A stretch of DNA of 64,000 nucleotides from Adenophora triphylla var. japonica (taxonomy: Eukaryota > Streptophyta > Magnoliopsida > Asterales > Campanulaceae). The DNA lies in assembly GCA_022495995.1 (NCBI GenBank), contig JAFEMH010006955.1, positions 1 through 64,000 on the forward strand, given 5' to 3'. Positions 49,947-61,368 of the stretch are shown here, piece by piece (position 1 is the stretch's first letter; each line of letters begins with the position of its first letter). The position numbers and the translations under genes were made by a program. The notes beneath the pieces were generated by a model. It saw only the letters and a program-made list of their open reading frames with translations, was not told the DNA's origin and searched no databases.

Positions 49947-50551
49947 TTATTTTGGCATGTTTATCATTCCAAGCATAGCTCTTAAAAGCTCAAATCTCTT
50001 TTCATCCATTGCTTTTGTAAGAATATCAGAGACATTATCCTCAGTACAAACTTTTGCAAGGTTGATATTCCCTTTTTCAACATGGTCTCTGATGAAGTGA
50101 TGTCTGACCTCAATATGCTTTGTTTTTGAGTGTTGGACAGGGTTTTCTGTCATGGCAATAGTACTTGAGTTATCACAGAAGATGGGAATGTTGGATAATT
50201 CAATTCCAAAGTCTTGAAGTTGACTTTTAAGATAGAGAATTTGATAACAACACAAGCCTCGCAAAGAATATACTCAAATTTCACTGTTGAGGTGGCTACC
50301 GAGGTTTGCTTTTTGCTTGACCATGAAATAATTCTTGATCCAATAAACCGGCATCCACCACTTGTGGATTTTCTATCTAGATTGCATCCAAGCATAGTCG
50401 AGTCAAGGAATCCAATTAGAGAGAATGGGGATTCAAGGGATACCACAAGCCATAATCGTGGGTTCCTTTGAGATATCTCAAAATTCTCTTGACACAGAGA
50501 GATGAGATTCCTTGGGATTTGCTTGAAATCTAGCACGTAGACGACACTCAA
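49947..50551 (-). pseudogene. RNase H of Copia B
   Basis: Contains DRKSTSGGCRFIGS and SWSSK (about 50310-50390), LYLKSQLQDFGIEL, DNSSTIAM and SKTKHIEVRHHF, ending with MLGMINMPK before the stop at 49947-49949. One or more frameshifts lie near 50264-50320. Confidence 0.87.
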
Positions 50552-50574
50552 ACATAATGTCAGTCTTGAAGTTG

Positions 50575-51391
50575 TTACATAAAGGAGAGATCCAATGTAA
50601 CTTCGTAAAGTGTTGGATTTACACTTTGACCATCTGGATCAGCATGGAGTTTGGTTGTGGTTGACAAAGGAGTTTTGGCAGGGGAAGCAGTTTGCATGTC
50701 AAACTTCTTGATCATATCCCTTGTATATTTAGCTTGGTTAATGAAGATTCCTTCCTTCATTTGCTTGACTTGAAGGCCCAAGAAGAAAGTGAGCTCACCA
50801 ATCATGCTCATTTCAAACTGGTCTTTCATAATATCCCCAAATTCAGTGCACAAGTCCTCATTTGATGAGCCAAAAATGATGTCATCAACATAGACTTGGA
50901 TGAGCAATCGATCATCTCCATATTTCTTGATAAACAAAGTGTTATCAATATGGCCCTTGGTAAATCCTTTGCCAAGGAGATATCTAGATAGGGTATCATA
51001 CCAAGCTCTTGGTGCTTGTTTAAGCCCATACAATGCTTTGTCCAATTTATATACATGATTAGGAAACTTTGGGTGCTCAAATCCAGGGGGTTGAGATACA
51101 AAAACCTTTTCATTTAAGACTCCATTCAGAAATGCACTCTTGACATCCATCTCGGAATACTTTCATCTTCTTGAATGAAGCATAGGCAAGGAATAGCCTT
51201 ATAGCTTCAAGTCTTGCAACAAAAAGTGCAAAAGTCTCATCATAGTCAATACCTTCTTCTTGTCTCGTATCCTTGAGCAACCGCCTAGCTTTGTTTCTTA
51301 CTACAACACCTTCTTCATTCATCTTATTTCTAAAAACCCATCTTGTTCCAATGACGCTTTGGTTTCTTGGTTTAGGAACAAGTTGCCACAC
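50575..51391 (-). pseudogene. Reverse transcriptase of Copia B
   Basis: The longest preserved pol stretch. An open frame of 191 codons (50575-51150) starts [10 protein letters not shown], contains [13 protein letters not shown], and has YVDD at residues 87-90. The upstream part (51110-51391) carries TRWVFRNKMNEEG and GIDYDETFA and is separated by a frameshift at about 51150, close to GAGATGGATG in element A. The catalytic aspartates are present, so this domain may have been recently active. Confidence 0.9.
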
Positions 51392-51433
51392 TTTGTTCCT
51401 TTCAAACCGGCTCTAATTCTTCTTCCATGGCTT

Positions 51434-52872
51434 CTATCCGGGCCAAGATCTCGGGAGTGCTTCACTTATTTTCTTTGGTTCCACTTGGGATATGAATGCA
51501 CTCATGAGAAAAGGAATGTTATCTGGAACTGGGGTTTTATCAATTTGAAGGCTGATGTATAGATCTTTATTTGGTGGAATGATGTGAGTAATGGTGGATT
51601 CATCATTGGTTTTGGGAGGAGAAAGAGGATTATTGGATGGAGATGGAAGGTGGCTAGTAGATGGATTACATGAAGAATTTGGATGGCTGTCAGCTAAGGA
51701 AGGATTTTGGGAGATGTCAGTCAAGGGATGACCATTTATTTGAGTATTCTCTTCCTCATCATTTGGATTGGAAGTGGGAGTGATTGATGTTGACTTGGTT
51801 GGCTGGATTGGTTGATGATGGGAGTGGGATTGGTCATGGCTATCTGGCACAGGATGGCTGTCAGATGAATTTCTTGGAACCATGTATGGAAGATTTGATG
51901 AATCTTGTTCATGATGGAGAACAGTTGAATCAAGAATGGGAGATGCTTCAGGGAGATTATCTAGGTTTCCCAAACCTTCATCAAAATCACACAATTCAGT
52001 TACACCTTGATCATTGTTTTCATCAAAGTTAACATGAATTGATTCTTCCACAACAAGTCTTCTTTTGTTGTAAACTCTATAAGCTTTGCTTGTGTTAGAG
52101 TATCCAAGAAAGATTCCTTCATCACATTTGGAGTCAAATTTGTCCAAATTGTTCTTGCCATTGTTGTGAATGAAGCATCTACTTCCAAAACTGTGAAAGT
52201 AGGAAATGGTAGGAACTTTGTCATTCCATAATTCATATGGAGTCTTCTTATGGAATTTGTTGATTAGTGTTTTATTTTGAACATACACAAAGCAGAGTGA
52301 CAGCCTTCACCCCAAAAATACTTTGGGAGATTGTGTTCGACAAAGCATTGTTCTTGCCGCCTCACAAATTGTTCTGTTTCTTCCTTTCAAAGAACACCAT
52401 TTTGTTGGGGTGTTCTTGGGGCTGAAAAATTGTGATCAATACCTTTTGAATCACAATATTCTTCTACTCCTGTGTTCTCAAATTCCTTTCCATGATCAGA
52501 TCTGATCTTGACAATGGAAGTCCCTTTTTTATTTTGAATTTTATTGAACAGCTTTGTTAGACAGCTAAGGGTGTCACTTTTGGATTCAAGAAGAATGATC
52601 CAAGTGAATCTGGTGTAGTCATCAACCACAACTAGGGAGTATCTCTTTCCTCCTAAAGATCTAGTCCTTATGGGTCCAAAGAGATCCATATGAAGTAGTT
52701 TAATAGGTCTTGAGGTGTCCAATCTGGTCTTGGGCTTGAATAAAGATCTCTTTTGCTTTCCACATTGGCATGCTTTGCAAAGTTTATCCTTCTTGAATGG
52801 GATCTTTGGTATGCCTCTGACTAGATTAGAATTTGCAAGCTTGGAGATGGTTTTATGGTTAAGGTGAGCCAA
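51434..52872 (-). pseudogene. GAG pre-integrase and integrase of Copia B
   Basis: The N-terminal open stretch (52387-52872, 161 codons) has HLNHKTI, CKACQCGK, the first catalytic Asp in HMDLFGP (residue 63), DDYTRFTW and the second Asp in RSDHGKEF (residue 126). It stops exactly at the catalytic-Glu codon, where the string TTCTTTGAAA occurs, as in element A. The rest of the core and the C-terminal region continue at 51434-52288 (TPYELWNDK, FLGYSNTSKAYRVYN) into a Ser/Pro/His-rich linker before reverse transcriptase. Confidence 0.88.
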
Positions 52873-52881
52873 TCTTTTGTG

Positions 52882-53301
52882 TCATAGCCATGACATATCA
52901 GATTGATTGAAAGACAGAAGGCAGTGATCATTTGAGGATTCCACAATCTCTAAGTTTAAGCAATAGAGATTTCCTTTTCTTGATCCAGTCAGAATGACTT
53001 TATTGCTTTTATCTTTAACAGTACATTTATCCTTAGTGCAAACAACATGAAATCCCTTATCACAGATTTGACTGATGCTAATCAAATTGTGTTTGAGACC
53101 CTCTACATAAGACACATTTGTAAAAATGATATCTTTTGTAATAAGATTTCCTGATCCTTTGACCTTAGCTTGGGAATTGTCACCAAAGGTTACATTTGGA
53201 CCATTTTTAGGGGTATATTGTTGCAACCAGTCTTTATTGAAGGTCATATGTCTACTACAACCACTATCTAAATACCAGAGTCCTTTCTTGGATACCTGCA
53301 A
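52882..53301 (-). pseudogene. Protease segment of Copia B pol
   Basis: 139 open codons with YLDSGCSRHMTF (catalytic DSG) followed by the conserved stretch through HNLISISQ and the start of the pre-integrase region. The frame is better preserved than in element A and ends near 52882. Confidence 0.87.
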
Positions 53302-53489
53302 AACAAAAAGTAAGTTTTATGGTACCCCTTTTTATTCTTTTGGGTCCAAAGGATTAGTTTTTCTTTGGAACCCTAGCTTTGTTCATTGATCCCTTTTTGA
53401 AGAACTGGTTTAGGGTATGGTAATATGACATGATTTGCATCATGTAAGGTGTAAGGACAGTGGATTGGGATGGATTGAAGAAGTGGTTT

Positions 53490-55629
53490 GGGTTATTGTA
53501 TTGGGGTTGAAACTGAAAGTTATTTGAATAGGATGATCTGGGAGAGTCATTTTGACTTGCATGACTTCTTCCATTTGAGTACTGTCATTGAGGTTTTTGT
53601 TGTTTGGTGTATCTATTTTTGTTATAGAATCTTTGTTTCCTTGGGGTTCTTTGTTGTTTGGAAGATTTTGGTTGTCTGTCAGGCCTTGGCTGTCTGTCAG
53701 GCCTTCGTCAGCCTGTCAAACCTTGGCTGTCTGTTAGGACTTGACTGACTAGCACATTTTTGCAGCTTGACTTCTTCCTGTATATTGGCCCCTTTTTGAA
53801 CCCAAATATACTTGCTTCCTTGAATTTTACTTGGTCCTTCCTTTGACTGACTAGGACCAACCAAGATTACCTTTGATTTTCCTTTGGTTTGAACATGATA
53901 GGTTTGAGCTTGATAGCTGCCAGAGCTTAGACTTTCTAGAACCATTTTTTCAATGGCCTTTTCACCAGTGGGAGGAGTGTACACCTTTAGTGTAGGATTA
54001 TCAGCACCAATCCCTGTTTTTTCACTGGGATGTCTTTGGGTGTAGGTGAAAAGGGATAATGCTTTGCTTGACATGTTCCATGAATCTATTTTATTTTTAA
54101 GAGCCTCATTTTCTTTTTCAAGAATTATGAGTCTTTGACAGTTTTCTTGAGTACTGGATGCCTCAGCTGTCAGATCCATGTTTTGTTTTTCAAGCAGGAA
54201 GCATTGATCTCTTAGCCCTTGACAGGCTTTCTCAAGCTCAGAATTGGTTTTTGTGAGGGTGTCAATGGTTGCGGTTTGGGAAAGGTTCTCATTGACCAGT
54301 GAAGCAAAGCTAGTTTTTTGTTTTTTGGTTTGAATTAAAAGAGTGCAAACTAATTGTTTGAAACCATCAATATTTAAAGAGTTAAAATCATGTACCTCTT
54401 TTAGTTCATCTCAAAGCAGAAGTGCTTCCATTTCTTCCTCATTGTCTCGATTCTTCCTCATTGTCCGATTCTTCCTCATCTTCACTATAAGGCATAGCAT
54501 GGCCTCTTCTCCTTCATTGTCGAATCATCACTTGACACATACTCTTCATCACCGAATTTTGATGAATCGCCTATCATAACTTGCTCCTTGTTTTTGTCAT
54601 TTTTATTTTTGGAACAATTGAAGCGCTTGCACTGAACCGTGAATGATCTCTTTGAGTAAGTCAATTTCTTAGCCGTCTGATTGTCCCTAGGTTTCCTTGG
54701 TTCAGACAATCGATGAGTAATGTCCTTGCTTTCCACGCTTGAAGCAATCAATTGTCTTCATGTAGTCAGTCTTGTTGAGAATTAGATGTGGAAGGGTTGT
54801 ATTTTTGTCAAAAGATTTCTTTTGAAATTTCATGGCATTTCTGATACCATGGATATGAGACTTGGAATGTCTTCTTGAGAGATCCGTTTGTCGACGTGTT
54901 TGGAGCTAATGTTTATCTTTTTGAAGGGCATTGTTGACAATGGTCACAATGTCTTGGTGAGTGATTGGTTTGTGGGCCAGTTTCTTGAGCGAGTTAAGGC
55001 TAAAGTTTGTGAAATGGTAGGAACCGGTTGAATTTTTATCATACCTTCCAGCTCATAAGCTTCAAGCTTTCCAAAATACCGTGCTCAACCGTCATTGTGC
55101 TCCATTCGTATCCTTCTCTAATAGGTAATGCTACCTTTTCATATTCTTGTGGGAGATTAGAATATATCTTGAGGCAGAGATCTTGTTGTTCAAAGGTTTT
55201 TCCATGGTCAGCAATAGATCTAACAAGGTTTTCAAACCTTGGTGGAGCAGCACTCACTTTTTCTCCAGGATAGAACTTGAAGTTGTCTATTTGCCTAAGC
55301 AAGTTATACAAATTTTGTGTCCTGACACTGGTGTGTTTAGTGAACTTAGTTTGAATGAGAGTCCATGCTGATCTGGCATTTGGTTCCTTAGCAATTTCTT
55401 GTGCTAGTGAGTCATTTACACTCTTTTGAAGAATGTTTTTGACTTTTAAGTTTGCACCGATTAATTGCTTTTCGCATCTCACCATGTTTCTGGGGATTTG
55501 ATCTTACTAGGTCCTCCATCAATACAAATTTGAGTTGGGTAGGACACTTCATTCTCTAGAACATACCAGTTCCATATATTGTTTGCATCAAGGTATGTTT
55601 TTATTTTTGATGCATAGATCTCAAAAGAT
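53490..55629 (-). pseudogene. gag region of Copia B (main part)
   Basis: Fragments include a UBN2-type domain (55039-55485, NDSLAQEIAKEPNA and YSNLPQEYEKVALPIREGYE), a knuckle with CFKRGKQGHY near 54730, an acidic region, and a Leu/Glu/Lys-rich stretch that may form a coiled coil (53940-54179, CQRLIILEKENEALKNKID). The tail carries Asp/Arg/Gln/Pro-rich repeats. The beginning of gag lies beyond the CACTA insertion, at 59795-59900. Confidence 0.75.
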
Positions 55630-55899
55630 CACTACAAGAAAAAGGTGTTTTTGTCACATTTTATTTGTCACGGTCCATTAATCGTGGCAAATAATTTACT
55701 ATAAACCACGCTCTTTTTAACCGAAGCAAATAATTTTTTTTTGCGCCGGTTTAATAGTTAACCGTGGTTTAAGCGTTAACTATTCTTTTAATTTTTATTT
55801 TTACCTTCAAAATTCCAATACTCCAGGGCTTCCCAAAATTCCCCTCCCAAATTTCCGAATTCCCTCCAACAATTCCCTCTCAATCCAAAACCAAATCCA

Positions 55900-56221
55900 A
55901 ATCCAAATCGTTTCTCTACCGAAGTGTTTATCATTTCTTGAAGCGAACGGCGACGTCATCATCTTCTTGCTTCAGATATCTCCTTCCTTCATCAACACAC
56001 TCTCTCTCTCTCTCGGTTGTTAGTTAGGGTTTCAATCTCTCACATTTTCGTATATATGATAATCAATTTTCACATACTGCACACACACAAACGCATTTAT
56101 GAAATTGTGTGTTTCTCTCACCAATAATTGAATCCTCGATCTGTAATTCTCTGATTTGATTGATTCCGGATCGACTTCTGCATCAAAAATGGTGGTTTCT
56201 GGACCCCTAGCACCTGGCCAG
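55900..56221 (+). pseudogene. Captured promoter/5' exon of unknown origin
   Basis: A segment with a TC-rich leader (56000-56020), then ATG at 56189 and an 11-codon reading frame (MVVSGPLAPGQ) ending at a clean donor CAG/GTACAT (56221/56222). Its phase is zero, so it could splice in frame to the exon at 56449. I cannot say whether it comes from the DRP3 gene or another one. Confidence 0.4.
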
Positions 56222-56448
56222 GTACATTGTTCTGTTGATTTGTTTAGTTTAATCGATTTGTTTATGGCTATTCTGATTCAATTACTGTTTTTTTAAGTTG
56301 TTGTTCGTTTGTTGATTACTATGTACTGGTTCGGTTTGCAATCTTTGGTCACTTTTACAATTGTATTCGATTGCAAATTAGGTTCTCTTGTGAAAATTAA
56401 TATGATCTTTCAGCAAAATGTTTTATATGAACTCATTGTTATTTGCAG

Positions 56449-58670
56449 ATTCTGATTCAACATATTAAGACAGTGCTTTCCGGGTTAAAGTCACACATAA
56501 GTGCTGCTTTAGTTTCTGTTGCGAGGGAATATCAAGGCTATGGTGAAATAAGAGTCATTTTGCTTGTGAAAAGCATACTAGTGTTCTGTATAATGCATTA
56601 CTTAGTACCTTCTTAGATATTGAATTATTTTGGGCAGATGGACTATATTAACACTTCACACCCAAATTTCCTTGGAGGGAGCAATGCTGTAGAGAAAGCA
56701 CTGCAGCAAATCAAATCAGCAAGGGTGGTTGCGCCAATTCCACGGCAGAATGATTTCTCGCACTTCATCGATTGCGAGTATTGTAATTACATCTTTACTC
56801 GCATTCCAAAAGGTTTTCCTGTTCCATAAAGTGTGAGTTAGATGTTTTCTGTTGGTCAGGATACTGTAGAGCCAGAAAAAGGAAGTATCAAATCTCGTGG
56901 CATTTTTGCCAGACATGTGAATGGAATTGTTCCGGATAAGGTTAGTTTTGGGCGCACCTGCTACTTTGTCGGTTTGTTCATAGACCTTTTCTATAGTTTG
57001 TCTACAGTCTCATATAAGCTCCTTATTTTTCTTCTCCTTTTCTTTGGCTGTGTTGTATGGTGAATAGGGAGTTCAGCCTGTTGGAGAGGTTGAGAAAGCC
57101 ACGACATTTGGTATTCATATATATATATATGCATATATGTTAAGAGTACTCAATACTTTTGAATACTTTCACTAATATTTATTGTCTTGCGAAAGTACAA
57201 GTGCTCAATAGTTTTGATTTCTGGATACCCTCAATTTTGTAGGAAATGTAGCTGCTTCCAAATGGGGTCTGCCATCAGTTTTCGGTGGGTCAGATAGTCG
57301 CATGGCTGCGAAAGATAACTATTCAACCAAGCCATTCAGTGAACCTGTTCAGAGCATGGAACATTCATTTTCTATGATCCATTTGAAGGAGGTGGGTTCT
57401 TGATATCTACAGTCATGAAGTTTGTCAATTTGTTCTTACATCTGGTCTGGTTTGTTTTATTTAAAGCTAATATATGTTTGATCTGTATTGTAGCCACCGA
57501 CTGTCTTAAGGCCCTCAGAAACCCATTCAGAGTAGGAGGCTGTTGAGATTCTTGTTACAAAGCTCTTGTTGAGGTCATACTATGATATTGTTAGAAATAA
57601 TATCAAAGATTCCATACATAAAGCAATTATGCACTTTCTGGTACATGTTTCTATGGACTCCCCACTGCCCCACTGCCTGCTTAAATCTATTTCATATTTT
57701 TGCCTTTTTATTAATTTCTATGGTAGTTATGGTTGGCAATCCGGGATAAACATGAGCTTGATTGACCAAACTAATATGTTTCTGTTTGCCAATCGTGAGA
57801 GATTATAATAATCTTATACAGAAATGGAGTTTCATGTGACTGGCAACAAAATAATGTGATATAGACTAAATCGTTTTTTTTTTTATGATTGTGAAGCTTA
57901 GTTGGTATTCAGGGATCATGAAAATCACTTGTTCACACTTGTTAGTTTTATGATTATGTTCTTAATGGATTATGTTCATCTTGTTCTCAATTACTAATCA
58001 TGGCCAAGTTTTAAAATTTAAAGGACTTAGATATCTTTGGAAAGTTGTCAATTGCTGAAATTTTAATAAACTTTGGGTTTGCTTTGTGTCATACCTGACA
58101 GGCCAGGTAATGCGTGTGTAATCTGGCCTGATCGGTAGTTTGAACTTTGAAGATTTGGAACTGTATGAATCTTTTGGATGCCTGGTAAGGCAGGACTATC
58201 TTTCAAGGGCAGTTATATGCATGTTTTAATGAAACATAAAATATGGTTGTCTTAATTCTCTATTTTATGTCACCATGCCCAGTTAATATGTGTTGTATGA
58301 ACTTGTTGATATGAAAAGGTTCCACAATATAATTAGTTTGTATATATTTACTTTCTGCTATGCTTCTCTAAAAGCATCTTTTTTGTCCATTATTAGGTGA
58401 ACCATACCAAAAGGGGCTGCACAATGTACTCATTAAAAACCTATACAGGTAACATGGACTGGGCTCGCTGCTTTTCTATACTTAACTGGAAGTAATTTAT
58501 TAGCTCTCATAGACTGTAAGCTCGTTTATGAACTAATAATTTGACACTAAAGCATCTAAATAACTTCTAATGCCTAATTTATCATTGCAACAGAGATAAC
58601 CTAATTGAAGAAATGCTGAAGGAGCCTGATGAGGTGGCAACAAAGAGAAAGCGTAAATTTATTTGACAAG
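56449..58670 (+). pseudogene. Captured exons of a dynamin-related protein 3 (DRP3A/B) gene
   Basis: Exon-like blocks with consensus splice sites: 56449 to about 56540 (ILIQHIKTVLSGLKSHISAA), 56638 to about 56750 (MDYINTSHPNFLGGSNAVEK), 56860-56940 (DTVEPEKGSIKSRG), 57068-57110, 57243-57391 (STKPFSEPVQSMEHSFSMIH), 57494-57640 (LLRSYYDIVRNNIKDSIHKA), 58397-58448 and 58594-58670 (EEMLKEPDEVATKRKRK). In order they correspond to parts of the stalk and to the variable region and GTPase-effector domain of plant DRP3, which severs mitochondria and peroxisomes. The GTPase domain and much of the stalk are missing. There is an in-frame TAG at 57533-57535 and a lost base near 58415. It cannot make a working dynamin but might give a chimeric or antisense-type RNA. 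Confidence 0.85.
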
Positions 58671-59794
58671 GTTAGTCCACCTTATGACTAATCCACATCA
58701 TTTTCTTGTTCACAGATTCCTACAACATTGGGTGATGATGAGTCAGATGAGATTTGTAGCTAGATGACTTTTTTTGCAAGTAATTTTTTTTTAAATCATA
58801 CTCAAGTTTTTTTTACTTAATTTCTTTGCTAGTTTTTTTCAAACTTATAATATGTCATGTCATCGATTAGTAATTATTATCCATTTGTTTTAAATCTAAA
58901 ATATGAAGTACTCGTAATTTTGTTTATATTTTCAATTGTCAACGATATTCATTCACTACCTATGAAGATTTGCTTTTCTGTATACGCATGACAGGATTGG
59001 AGCCTTGATGACGTCTCTTTGATCTTCAACTTCAACATCAACTTCAAAACTTTGATGTTTTAGACTAGATTATGACTATGATTACACTTTTGTACATGTT
59101 ATACTTCAGACAAATGCTTAAGAGTAGCAAAAGCTTTATAAATAGTTGTTAGATTTGACTTACTAGAATGAATTATTTAAAATTTTTGTTTAAGCACTTG
59201 TATCACCGTTTGTGAATTTTTATGGAAATTTATGCATTACGGTTAAAATGGTCATTTAGCTCTTTTATTGCTACTAAATGTATTACAATGAATATATAGT
59301 ACACTAGCTTTTATAATAAAAAAAAAATCTATATATCACAGTTTTGAATTGTGTTACAAATATGAAAAACACATATTATGGTATCATTTGCCACGTTAAT
59401 TACCAATACAAATAATGATTTATATGTCGCACATAACTTTTGTGACGGTTTCAAATTGTCACAAGTATTACAAATTGCACCGTTTTTAAAATGTCACAAC
59501 AAATGTGACAAATAAAAAAAGACTATTTGTCACAGTTTATAAAATGTCACAACAACCGTGACAAATAAAAATTAACATATATCACACTTATTGTGCTACG
59601 GTTTTTAACCGTGACCATAACCGTAGCAAATACTATTTGTCACGGTTTAGAAAACGTAGAACAGTATAAGCGACGCTCACAAAAGCCTCGGACATAAAAA
59701 CGTGACAAAACCGTGGTTAATACTATTAGCCACGGTTTTAACTCTATTTACCACGGTTCGACGACCGTGGCTAAAAACCCTGATTCTTGTAGTG

Positions 59795-59922
59795 GATCCA
59801 CAGTCATCAATGTGTGGGATGTCTTTCTCATTATTTCTCCTTGGTTGAGGCATGATGGGTTTGAAGAGGATCCTTCACAAGTTGTTAGACTTTTGAATGT
59901 GAAGACAAGCTCTGATACCAAT
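59795..59922 (-). other. Leader and start of gag of Copia B, with primer-binding site
   Basis: The sequence between the CACTA insertion and the 5' LTR. It matches the start of gag in element A (GATCCACAG/ATCAATGTGTGGGATGTC). The primer site GCTCTGATACCAAT (59909-59922) complements initiator Met tRNA and abuts the LTR. Confidence 0.8.
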
Positions 59923-61126
59923 TGAAAGGCCCTTGTTTGATATGCAGATGATCAGACAGCTATGGTTTGACTTAGCTGTCAGATATTTGTTGAATTGTGC
60001 AGCGGAATAAGTGAAGCTTGAAATAATGATAGGACAAAGAACACAATGAAATAATGCAAGTGTGTGAATGTGTTTGCAGAAATATAATAACACAGAGAAT
60101 TTAAAGTGGTTCAGAGTTCACTCCTCCTACATCCACCCCCACTGTCAATCTTGACAGGTGAGATCAATTTTATTATAATCTTAATCAACAAGAATTACAA
60201 ATGATTGATAAGGCAAGTTCCTTGAACTTCCTCTTCCTAATTAGTACAGTCAACTAGGGATACACTTAAAGTACAGTCTTAAGTGTTTTTACAACTTGAA
60301 GTACAGTCTCAAGATCTTACAAAACAACTAATACACTCAAAGTACAGTCTTGAGTGTTTACAAACTATTTCTACACCTAAAGTACAGTCTTAGGATTTGG
60401 AATTTGTGAATTAACACACTAGGGTTGTTGTTGTTGAAACAGGGGTTTCAGGCTGAAGGTTTTTGGTTTGGAACAGTGTTTGAAGGGTAGGGATTGGTGT
60501 GTAGGGATTGGTGTGTGGGGATTTAAGGGAGAGGTTTATGGACTGTGAAAAAGAGTATTTTTCAAGTGTGTTTTGTGCAGAGGATGAACTCTTCTATTTA
60601 TAGCCTTCAATGTAGCCATTGGAATATGACTGTTGCAGCTCCATTAATGACTCTTTGATTGGTCTTTGCCCCACTTGTCCACTTGCAGGTCTTCATGAGC
60701 TGGCTTGAGCTGAGAGCTTCCAGAAGGTCTTCAATGGTCTTCAATGGTGAACTTGACAGCTGTGAAGATCCAGGTTCCATCTTGGTTGAGATTGTGGTAG
60801 CAAAGAATGAGACAGAGGATGGCTGTCTGAGGGAATGAAGCTATAGCTGTCAGATCAAAACAAGGCTTAGCTATCAGAGAAGTTCTCTAATAAGGACTGA
60901 GATGCACTTGATGATCTTGATAGCTAAGAGAGGGAATATGATTCATGTTATTGATTGAATGTAACCAATGTATAAGGTAGAATCATAACTGTCAGACTCA
61001 CAGTTGTCAGATAAACTGAAAGATGAATGTGATAGATTTTCTCTTTTGATATAAACCCTGTTCTATATATATATTTCTTTATCAAAACCAACTAACTAAG
61101 ACATTGATCAAAGTTAGGTCCTAACA
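59923..61126 (-). repeat. 5' LTR of Copia element B
   Basis: 1204 bases. Clearly the same family as the left LTR but with many differences throughout, including in the first 100 bases. An inverted TATA box is near 60595 and the stem-loop array at 60236-60394. Its CAG/CTG triplets are mostly intact. Confidence 0.93.
60236..60394 (-). other. Stem-loop array in the Copia B 5' LTR
   Basis: Five inverted repeats at 60236-60258, 60263-60285, 60295-60313, 60334-60356 and 60376-60394, all with the plus-strand loop AGTACAGTC or the same string shifted by one base. The stems are CCTAATT/AACTAGG, CACTTAA/TTAAGTG, CTTGA/TCAAG, CACTCAA/TTGAGTG and CCTAA/TTAGG. This is the cleanest version of the array in the window. 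Confidence 0.8.
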
Positions 61127-61368
61127 GAGTTTAGGTCTTAAAATATCTAGAAAAAAAATAGTAAGTTTAGGCGTTAAAACAGTGAGTTTAAGATAGAAAA
61201 TAAAATAGCGAGTTTAGGCCTTAAAAAAGTGAGTTTAGGCTTTAAAACACCAAGTCGATATATTTAAAAATAGGACTTTTTTAACTTATGAAGAAACATG
61301 TTTCCCCCAAAAAATTTTGTATAGGATAGGAGTCCTTATTTTAGGATTGTGATTGTAAATATTTTATT
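61127..61368. other. Short degenerate repeats right of Copia B
   Basis: An AT-rich stretch with about five copies of GTGAGTTTAGGCNTTAAAA-like strings (61127-61250). No gene is seen. It is not part of the 3.65-kb unit. Confidence 0.5.

Larger units (their letters stand above)
55630..59794 (+). mobile_element. CACTA transposon carrying host gene exons
   Basis: 4165 bases with termini CACTACAAGAA and inverse TTCTTGTAGTG and the 3-base duplication GAT (55627-55629 and 59795-59797). Subterminal regions (55640-55800 and 59380-59780) are filled with variants of TTTGTCACGGTTT and ACCGTGGC in both directions, typical of CACTA elements. No transposase is visible. The interior holds a promoter-like segment and exons of a DRP3-type dynamin-related gene, so this is a non-autonomous element that captured host sequence (Pack-CACTA type). 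It sits in gag of Copia element B. Confidence 0.93.
43524..61126 (-). mobile_element. Copia-superfamily LTR retrotransposon B (Sirevirus/SIRE-like), minus strand
   Basis: Same family as element A in inverted orientation. The left LTR (3' end) is 43524-44753 and the right LTR (5' end) 59923-61126. The primer site (plus-strand GCTCTGATACCAAT, 59909-59922) abuts the right LTR, and the polypurine tract lies at 44754-44768. Order on the minus strand: gag, protease, integrase, reverse transcriptase, RNase H, spacer, third ORF. A CACTA transposon (55630-59794) interrupts gag. The five bases before the element (GAGAG) and after it (GAGTT) do not match, and the two LTRs visibly differ more than those of element A, which suggests recombination between elements. 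Confidence 0.93.

Noticed and set aside
57566..57808. 80-codon frame in the captured DRP3 region as an independent gene
   Set aside because: It is the DRP3 exon 57494-57640 read on into its intron.
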